Source: an uncultured Flavobacteriales bacterium
Lineage (GTDB): Bacteria; Bacteroidota; Bacteroidia; Flavobacteriales; Vicingaceae
Assembly: GCA_946886085.1 (NCBI GenBank)
Contig: CAMPHX010000015.1
Location: forward strand, 1 to 11,684
Length of the DNA: 11,684 nucleotides
Reading direction: 5' to 3'
Positions within the stretch are counted from its first letter, which is position 1, and each line of letters begins with the position of its first letter. Shown one piece after another: positions 7,340-11,684 of this stretch. A program made the position numbers and the translations under genes. The notes beneath the pieces were generated by a model. That model searched no databases. It saw only the letters and a list, made by a program, of their open reading frames with translations, and had not been told where the DNA came from.

Positions 7340-8386
7340 ATGAAAGAAATTGATTACATCATAGTTGGACAAGGATTAGCGGGTTCTATATTAGCTTTTC
7401 AGCTGATGGAAGAGAGTAAAAAAATTGTAATAATAGACGAAAACCATCCCCAAACCTCATCAAAAATTGCTGCAGGTTTATGTAATCCGGTAGTTTTTAA
7501 ACGGCTTACCAAAAGTTGGTTGGTAGATAGTGTTTTACCATTAGCCGTTAATTTTTATCGAAAACAAGAACAACTGCTTAACAATAATTTTTACCAAGAA
7601 ATGCCTATTTATAAGCTTTTCGTAGATGAAAAAGAAAGCTCTTTTTGGAAGCAAAAAAGCAACGAACCCGAATTGTTCGATTGGATAAATGACAAAAGCG
7701 AAAAACCTTTTGATGAGCAATATATTGCTATGCCTTATGGAGCTTCAAAAGTGCTTCAATCAGGGTTTTTACGAACCAAAAAATGGCTACAGGCTTTTCA
7801 AGAATACCTCATTAAAAACAATGCTTTTGTTGAAAGTACATTTAATTACGCTGATTTAAAAATGGAAGCATCAGCTGTTTGCTGGAAAAACTTTAAAGCA
7901 AAAGGCATCATCTTTTGTGAAGGCTATAAAAACATTCACAATCCTTATTTTAACTACTTGCCGTTTAAACTCACCAAAGGCGAAGTGCTTAGTGTTGATT
8001 TTGAAAATTTAACCTTAGAAGCTGCTATTAATAAAGGTGTCTTTATATTACCTTATGATAGTGCTTATAAATTAGGCGCAACTTATAATTGGAATGAAAT
8101 AGATGAAAATATCACCGAAAAAGCCAAAAATGAACTTTTAAACAAAGCTAAAAAATTTATAAAAGATAACATCATCGTTAAGAAGCATGAAGCTGGTGTG
8201 AGACCTACTGTTAGCGATAGAAGACCATTGTTGGGGGAGCATCATCAACACAACAATTTTTTCATTTTTAACGGACTAGGAACTAAAGGTGTAATGTTGG
8301 CCCCTTGGTTAGCTCAAAAATTTGTACGATATTTGCTACATAATGAACCACTTCCTGAAGAAGTAAATATTAACCGATTTAAATAA
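7340..8386 (+). CDS. FAD-dependent oxidoreductase (DAO family, glycine-oxidase/MnmC-C-like)
   Basis: A 348-residue cytoplasmic flavoprotein of the D-amino-acid oxidase (DAO) superfamily. The N-terminus is a Rossmann FAD-binding motif: strand DYIIV, then GQGLAGS (G10, G12, G15), with the acidic D33/E34 at the end of the second strand that normally contacts the ribose. SSKIAAGLCNPVV (about 42-54) fits the family's second conserved FAD region. The C-terminus has AGVRPTVSDRRPLLGEH and FNGLGTKGVMLAPWLAQ, the usual closing FAD motif. The size and motifs fit short amine or amino-acid oxidases such as ThiO and the C-terminal half of MnmC, but the substrate cannot be read from the sequence. ThiO is unsupported because no thiamine gene is nearby. 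A TTG at 7337 is in frame, but the ATG at 7340 is preferred. The repeat protein gene starts eight bases after its stop, suggesting co-transcription. Confidence 0.9.
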   Translation: MKEIDYIIVGQGLAGSILAFQLMEESKKIVIIDENHPQTSSKIAAGLCNPVVFKRLTKSWLVDSVLPLAVNFYRKQEQLLNNNFYQEMPIYKLFVDEKESSFWKQKSNEPELFDWINDKSEKPFDEQYIAMPYGASKVLQSGFLRTKKWLQAFQEYLIKNNAFVESTFNYADLKMEASAVCWKNFKAKGIIFCEGYKNIHNPYFNYLPFKLTKGEVLSVDFENLTLEAAINKGVFILPYDSAYKLGATYNWNEIDENITEKAKNELLNKAKKFIKDNIIVKKHEAGVRPTVSDRRPLLGEHHQHNNFFIFNGLGTKGVMLAPWLAQKFVRYLLHNEPLPEEVNINRFK

Positions 8387-8394
8387 AAAAGATT

Positions 8395-8745
8395 ATGAGT
8401 AAAAAAATCATCCTTCCTTTAGTAGTTTTCTTTGCACTTGCTTTTAGCAGCAATGTTGTTTTCGGACAAAAAATTTTCAAGGTAAAATATGAATCTCAAG
8501 CAGACTTAAAAGTGTATGTGGTGGATTACGAATCGCAGTGTGATTTAAAAGTGTATCATGTAAAATATGAAAGCCAAGCCAGTAAAGACGGTTTGTGGTA
8601 TGCTGTAGAGTATGAAAGTCAGGCAGATAAAAAGGTTTATTTTGTAGATTATGAATCTCAAGCTGATTTAAAAATCTATTACGTAGATTATGAGTCTCAG
8701 GCCGGATGGAAAAATAAATCTAAAGCTCATTTATTGAAGTTTTAA
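8395..8745 (+). CDS. Exported six-repeat YESQ protein, DUF6150 / 7(1) septoil-knot family
   Basis: A 116-residue protein. Residues 1-24 form a Sec signal peptide (MSKKIILP, hydrophobic core, VFG before Q25). The mature part is six copies of a unit of the form K-V/I-Y-x-V-x-Y-E-S-Q-A-D-L. YESQ begins at residues 32, 45, 58, 73, 86 and 99, so the spacing is 13, 13, 15, 13, 13: symmetric about a central SKDGLW insertion. The tail is GWKNKSKAHLLKF. From memory this repeat pattern and tail match DUF6150, recently named for a predicted seven-crossing (7_1 torus) protein knot; that is recall, not a search. The one cysteine (C49) replaces the alanine of the second repeat. The function of the family is unknown to me. 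Its final 15 bases overlap the 3' end of the opposing acetyltransferase gene, and it probably shares a transcript with the upstream oxidoreductase. Confidence 0.87.
   Translation: MSKKIILPLVVFFALAFSSNVVFGQKIFKVKYESQADLKVYVVDYESQCDLKVYHVKYESQASKDGLWYAVEYESQADKKVYFVDYESQADLKIYYVDYESQAGWKNKSKAHLLKF
8470..8709 (+). repeat. Degenerate 39-base tandem repeats encoding the six YESQ units
   Basis: Six in-frame units of 39 bases (the third is 45) cover almost the whole mature protein. The DNA copies differ mostly at third positions (for example TATGAATCTCAA, TACGAATCGCAG, TATGAAAGCCAA), so the protein repeat is kept while the DNA has drifted. This implies an old duplication under selection, not a recent expansion. 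Confidence 0.85.
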
Positions 8746-9252
8746 CTTCATCATAATATCTGTTTGTTCATCATTTCCTAATTTAAAAATGTGCTTGTCA
8801 AAAGCTTCAAAGCCATTTTTTTTGTAAAAGTTAATTGCTCTGGGATTTTCCTCCCAAACGCCTAACCAAACATATTCTTTGTTTTTCGCTTTTGCTAATT
8901 CAATGGCTTTTTCATAGAGCAATTGTCCAACATTCTTCCCATGAAATTCTTTTAAAACGTAAATACGCTCTATTTCTACCGCTTTATTATCTTTTAGTTC
9001 CGTTTGTGATTTGCCATAATTTAGCTTTAAATAACCGATAACTTTATTATGGAGTATAGCAAAATAAAATAGCGTGTTTTTATCCTGAATTTCGTTGGTT
9101 AATTTGGTTAAAGAAAAAGCTTCCCTCAAATACTTTTGCATGTCTTCTTCATAATTTTTATCCGAAAAAGTTTCTTGGAAAGTTTGTTTACCAATTAATT
9201 GAAGTTGAGCAATATCGTCTTGCTTAACTTGAGTTATTTCAACTTTTTCCAT
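8731..9252 (-). CDS. GNAT-family N-acetyltransferase, PaiA-like
   Basis: A 173-residue acetyl-CoA-dependent acetyltransferase. Most of its length follows the pattern of B. subtilis PaiA, a spermidine/spermine acetyltransferase, as I recall it: IGKQTFQETFSDKN near the start, a YL..AFSLTKL segment, VIGYLKLNYG, the EIERIYVLKEFHGKNVGQLLYEKAIELA core containing the acetyl-CoA pyrophosphate-binding loop, VWLGVWEENPRAINFYKKNGF, and the ending GNDEQTDIMMKL. The likely substrate is a polyamine or another small amine, but this is inferred from family only. The frame is open to a GTG at 9261; the ATG at 9252 is chosen because it gives the normal N-terminus MEKVEIT. The gene is convergent with the knot-family gene and overlaps its last 15 bases. 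The 97-base gap on its 5' side holds no strong promoter match, so read-through from the lipoprotein gene is possible. Confidence 0.92.
   Translation of the reverse strand: MEKVEITQVKQDDIAQLQLIGKQTFQETFSDKNYEEDMQKYLREAFSLTKLTNEIQDKNTLFYFAILHNKVIGYLKLNYGKSQTELKDNKAVEIERIYVLKEFHGKNVGQLLYEKAIELAKAKNKEYVWLGVWEENPRAINFYKKNGFEAFDKHIFKLGNDEQTDIMMKLKLQ
8735..8750. other. Hairpin across the overlapping 3' ends of two convergent genes
   Basis: TGAAGTT (8735-8741) and AACTTCA (8744-8750) are a perfect inverted pair around TT, so either strand could fold into a six-pair stem with a four-base loop. It covers the stop of the knot-family gene and the last codons of the acetyltransferase gene. There is no T-run on either side, so it is at best a weak bidirectional terminator or a 3'-end stabiliser. 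Confidence 0.35.
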
Positions 9253-9349
9253 TATGTACACATTAAAAATTATCTTGTTTCACTATTCGTTTTTTTAAGC
9301 GAGTAACAATTTGGCAGGTCATTTTTATATTGTAATTGTAGTTGAATAA

Positions 9350-10195
9350 TTATTTGCATCCTTTTTTAAAATTTTCCCAATCAATTTCTATGCTATTTGG
9401 AAGTTTTTCTTGCAGTTCAGTAATAATACTTGATTCCATTTCAGAAAAAGGTATTTTATATACTTCTTCAAAGCTTGTAAAGCCTTCTTTCCATAACCTT
9501 GAGAATTTTTCAACCCCATAATGTTCAATTAAATATTGCACTATATAAGCAGATTGGTGATATCCTATCATTTCATCAGTGGCATAAAAATCATTTACCA
9601 AAGAATCTATTGGTATAAGCATTTCTTGTGTAAATAGATATTTATATATTTCGGCTACCGAATAACCATTACAATTGTTAGCAGCATAAGTGGCTAATCC
9701 TTCATTTAACCAACTACTATTTTCGGATGGTCCCCACAGCTCCGTTGCGATCATGTGCATTAGTTCATGTTTAATAGGAACGGAAACTATATTTTCCTTT
9801 TTTATTGTTTCTCTGTTGTCAGTTGAAACTAATGCAACTTTTTTAGTCCAATAATTAGCAGAGCCTGAAACACCGTAGTTAAGATCATCTTTCATAGCAG
9901 CTTTTGATGGATAGAAAACTATTTTATATGGAACATTAAAAGTATCAACTTCAACTAACTTCATATTTTTTTCAATAGCAGTCATGCATTCTTGAACTAG
10001 AGAGTCACGTTTTTCATAAGCATAACCTTTGTCAGGAAAAATGAATTCATAATTTTTAATTTGCTTAAAGACTTGAGTCTTAGATGTCCATTTATTGTTT
10101 ACTTCTTCCTCATTTTCAATGTTGTTAATTTCAGTACATCCAAAAACTGAAAAAATTAGTAACAGCATTAAAGGTAGTTTTCTTAAGTGTCTCAT
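9350..10195 (-). CDS. Lipoprotein with gluzincin-type zinc metallopeptidase motif
   Basis: A 281-residue predicted envelope lipoprotein. MRHLRKLPLMLLLIFSVFGC is a type II signal peptide with lipobox SVFG-C20. An acidic EEE follows only at 29-31, not right after the cysteine as in typical Bacteroidota surface-export signals, so surface exposure is uncertain. The catalytic region is HELMH (143-147), an HExxH zinc motif, followed by WLNEGLATY whose E165 sits where gluzincins place the third zinc ligand (17 residues between H147 and E165, close to the 18 of M1 peptidases). The C-terminal part (about 200-250, YHQSAYIVQYLIEHYG and FSRLWKEG) resembles the helical end of Peptidase_MA-like domains. 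The likely role is protein or peptide cleavage at the cell envelope; substrate unknown. It reads in the same direction as the downstream acetyltransferase gene and the upstream dsbD-like gene, but a terminator-like hairpin separates it from the latter. Confidence 0.85.
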   Translation of the reverse strand: MRHLRKLPLMLLLIFSVFGCTEINNIENEEEVNNKWTSKTQVFKQIKNYEFIFPDKGYAYEKRDSLVQECMTAIEKNMKLVEVDTFNVPYKIVFYPSKAAMKDDLNYGVSGSANYWTKKVALVSTDNRETIKKENIVSVPIKHELMHMIATELWGPSENSSWLNEGLATYAANNCNGYSVAEIYKYLFTQEMLIPIDSLVNDFYATDEMIGYHQSAYIVQYLIEHYGVEKFSRLWKEGFTSFEEVYKIPFSEMESSIITELQEKLPNSIEIDWENFKKGCK

Positions 10196-10332
10196 AGATT
10201 TACATTTTATTTGTTTGAATCATGTTAAATGGAATGTATGTTAGGTGCCCACCAACCTATATATACCTTTTGATTACTTATATTTTCCCCAAATCTTCTA
10301 ATCTAATTATGAAGCTAACAGGTTGTTTCTGC

Positions 10333-10395
10333 TCTAACGCACAAAGCTAACACAAAGCATCACAATTCCAATTTAAAAGGGCTTTGTGCGTCAGA
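10333..10395. repeat. 15-base inverted repeat in the gap between the dsbD-like and lipoprotein genes
   Basis: TCTAACGCACAAAGC (10333-10347) and GCTTTGTGCGTCAGA (10381-10395) are inverted copies identical at 14 of 15 positions, including 11 in a row next to the 33-base loop. Inside, CACAAAGC occurs twice in direct orientation (10340-10347 and 10351-10358). The CTTTGTG-type units recall dispersed intergenic repeats frequent in Bacteroidota. The rest of the 219-base gap (10196-10414) has a small dyad, TAGGT/ACCTA at 10242-10259, and no open frame worth calling; the lipoprotein promoter should lie here, but no clear consensus match was found. Confidence 0.6.
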
Positions 10396-10396
10396 A

Positions 10397-10414
10397 AAGT
10401 CCCCCTTCGGGGGA
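10397..10414 (-). terminator. GC-rich terminator-like hairpin after the dsbD-like gene
   Basis: On the minus strand, TCCCCC-GAA-GGGGGA follows the stop codon directly and is followed by CTTTT, giving a five- to six-pair GC stem with a tight loop and a short T-run. This fits an intrinsic terminator for the dsbD-like gene. On the plus strand the same bases can form C(UUCG)G, a very stable loop. The block, with the AAAGCCCC just inside the gene end, also resembles a short repeat often found in Bacteroidota intergenic regions. Confidence 0.6.
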
Positions 10415-11684
10415 TTAAGGGGCTTTATACAACTTCAGCCCTTCTTCCAACCATTTTTTAAAGGCTGCTACATTACCATGGTTTTCATAATCAGCACTTC
10501 CATTACCTACTTCATTACCATTTTCATCTAATATTAAATAATAAGGTTGGGTGTTTACTTTATACTTTGAAGATTGATAATGACTCCATTTTTTACCTAT
10601 GGTAGTAATTTTTACTGTTTTTCCGTTTTTTTCTACTTCTGTTTGTTCTTCTTCAGGTAAATCTCTTTTGTCATCTACATAAAGCGATACCAACACTACA
10701 TCATTTTTAAGAATTTCTATAACGCCTGGTTCCCCCCAAACACCTTCTTCCATTCTTCGACAGTTAACACAAGCTTTTCCTGTAAAATCTAAAAAAACTG
10801 GTTTACCTACTTTTTTAGCATACGCCAACCCTTCTTCTATATCTAAAAATGCAGGAATACCTTGTGGCCCTACTTTAGTTCCTTCAATATAATCTACTGT
10901 TGTTGATGTAATGTTTCCAAAACCTCTGGGAGATTCACTATATTCCATTGGTGGTGGAAATCCGCTAATTAACTTTAATGGAGCTCCCCAAAGTCCGGGA
11001 ATTAAGTAAATAACAAAAATCACCACTAGGGTACCGAACAAGGTTCTTCCAACAGAAAGATTCAATATAGGAGTATCGTGTGGTAATTTAATAAACCCAA
11101 ATAAATACATCGCCAATACTCCAAAAACACCTATCCAAATGGCTAAAAACACTTCTCTCTCTAACAAGTGCCAATCCATCACTAAATCAGCATTCGATAA
11201 GAATTTAAACGCCAATGCCAACTCTAAAAACCCTAATACTACTTTAACTGTATTTAACCATCCTCCCGATTTTGGTAAAGAATTCATCCAACCCGGAAAT
11301 GCTGCAAATAAACCAAAAGGCAACGCTAATGCTAATGAAAAACCCAACATGCCTACAAAAGGAGCCATTCCGCCAATTGATGCCGACTGAACCAACAAGG
11401 TTCCTACAATTGGTCCGGTACATGAAAATGAAACCAACGCTAAAGTAAATGCCATAAAGAAAATACCTATTAAACCTCCTCTATTAGAAGCTGAGTCTGC
11501 TTTGTTTACCCAAGAGCTAGGTAGCACTATTTCGAATGCTCCCAAAAATGAAATAGCAAAAACAATCAACAATAAAAAAAAGAAAATATTAAAATACACA
11601 TTAGTTGATAATGCATTTAAAGCATCTGAACCAAAAATTGCAGTAATAATAGTTCCTAACAATACATAAATAACAATAATAGAT
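10415..11684 (-). CDS. dsbD: DsbD-type thiol:disulfide interchange protein, C-terminal part (5' end cut by window)
   Basis: The reading frame stays open to the window edge (first whole codon at 11681-11683), so the true start lies outside; a TTG at 11662 is internal, not a start. The visible 423 or so residues contain part of the transmembrane DsbD/CcdA domain, with hydrophobic segments and FSCTGPIVGTLL, whose cysteine is one of the membrane redox pair, then a C-terminal periplasmic thioredoxin-like domain with KPVFLDFTGKACVNCRRME, where CVNC is the active site, and a late PYYLILDENG strand with the cis-proline-type 'TQPYY'. DsbD moves electrons from cytoplasmic thioredoxin across the membrane to periplasmic disulfide isomerases, thiol peroxidases or cytochrome-c maturation factors. 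The missing part should contain the N-terminal DsbD alpha-type domain and the first membrane cysteine. No cytochrome maturation gene is in view to refine the role. The stop is followed at once by the GC hairpin. Confidence 0.93.
   Translation of the reverse strand, partial: SIIVIYVLLGTIITAIFGSDALNALSTNVYFNIFFFLLLIVFAISFLGAFEIVLPSSWVNKADSASNRGGLIGIFFMAFTLALVSFSCTGPIVGTLLVQSASIGGMAPFVGMLGFSLALALPFGLFAAFPGWMNSLPKSGGWLNTVKVVLGFLELALAFKFLSNADLVMDWHLLEREVFLAIWIGVFGVLAMYLFGFIKLPHDTPILNLSVGRTLFGTLVVIFVIYLIPGLWGAPLKLISGFPPPMEYSESPRGFGNITSTTVDYIEGTKVGPQGIPAFLDIEEGLAYAKKVGKPVFLDFTGKACVNCRRMEEGVWGEPGVIEILKNDVVLVSLYVDDKRDLPEEEQTEVEKNGKTVKITTIGKKWSHYQSSKYKVNTQPYYLILDENGNEVGNGSADYENHGNVAAFKKWLEEGLKLYKAP

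Noticed and set aside
8470..8709. Regular repeats that could suggest a CRISPR array or satellite
   Set aside because: The 39-base units are in frame, keep the protein repeat and vary at third codon positions, with no unique spacers. They encode a repeat protein.
10242..10259. Dyad TAGGT/ACCTA, with GGTGCCCACC inside it, in the lipoprotein leader as an operator or riboswitch
   Set aside because: It is short, with no second conserved stem and no known riboswitch core; only noted in the gap description.
11139..11390. An 83-codon open frame on the plus strand opposite the dsbD-like gene
   Set aside because: It lies wholly within a clearly conserved gene and its Asn/Lys/Pro-rich translation has no domain features; it is an antisense shadow.
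1..11684. Defence system, transposon, integrase, tRNA or rRNA genes
   Set aside because: No transposase, integrase, nuclease-helicase set, attachment-site duplication, tRNA-like cloverleaf or rRNA segment was seen on either strand by eye.

Overview
The window comes from an AT-rich genome (roughly one third G+C by eye) that is almost certainly Bacteroidota, probably a flavobacterial lineage. The reasons are: genes lack recognisable Shine-Dalgarno sequences; matches to the Bacteroidota -7 promoter consensus TAnnTTTG sit just ahead of starts; stops are nearly all TAA; and the protein set is typical (long Rel enzyme, membrane SpoIIE phosphatase with an 'INYAKRIQDA' linker, SPOR protein with acidic linker, three-part DsbD with a CVNC thioredoxin domain, gluzincin lipoprotein). 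No rRNA, tRNA, CRISPR array or insertion sequence was seen. The genus cannot be fixed from this window.

Layout, left to right. (1) 81-1211 (+): an ATPase of the AAA_14/DUF4143 type, closed by a weak hairpin. (2) 1258-4741 (+): a bifunctional (p)ppGpp synthetase/hydrolase (Rel) and a class I DNA photolyase, four bases apart and probably one operon. (3) 4864-5781 (+): a secreted SPOR-domain protein with an acidic Glu/Thr linker, ending tail to tail with (4) 5778-7232 (-): a six-helix membrane protein with a SpoIIE/PP2C phosphatase domain and a short in-frame DNA-repeat insertion. (5) 7340-8745 (+): a small FAD-dependent oxidoreductase followed after eight bases by an exported protein made of six 'YESQ' repeats, which I assign to the DUF6150 / 7(1) septoil-knot family. 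It overlaps tail to tail with (6) 8731-9252 (-): a PaiA-like GNAT acetyltransferase. (7) 9350-10195 (-): a lipoprotein with a gluzincin metallopeptidase motif. (8) 10196-10414: a 219-base gap with a terminator-like GC hairpin and a larger inverted repeat resembling dispersed intergenic repeats. (9) 10415-window end (-): the C-terminal part of a DsbD-type thiol:disulfide interchange protein, cut by the window edge.

Most genes are housekeeping or stress functions (stringent response, light-driven DNA repair, polyamine-type acetylation, envelope redox, envelope peptidase) and do not form one pathway. I see no defence island or mobile element. The least ordinary items are the secreted knot-type repeat protein with its symmetric repeat spacing, the in-frame repeat insertion in the phosphatase, the close pairing of Rel with a photolyase, and two convergent gene pairs whose 3' ends overlap.
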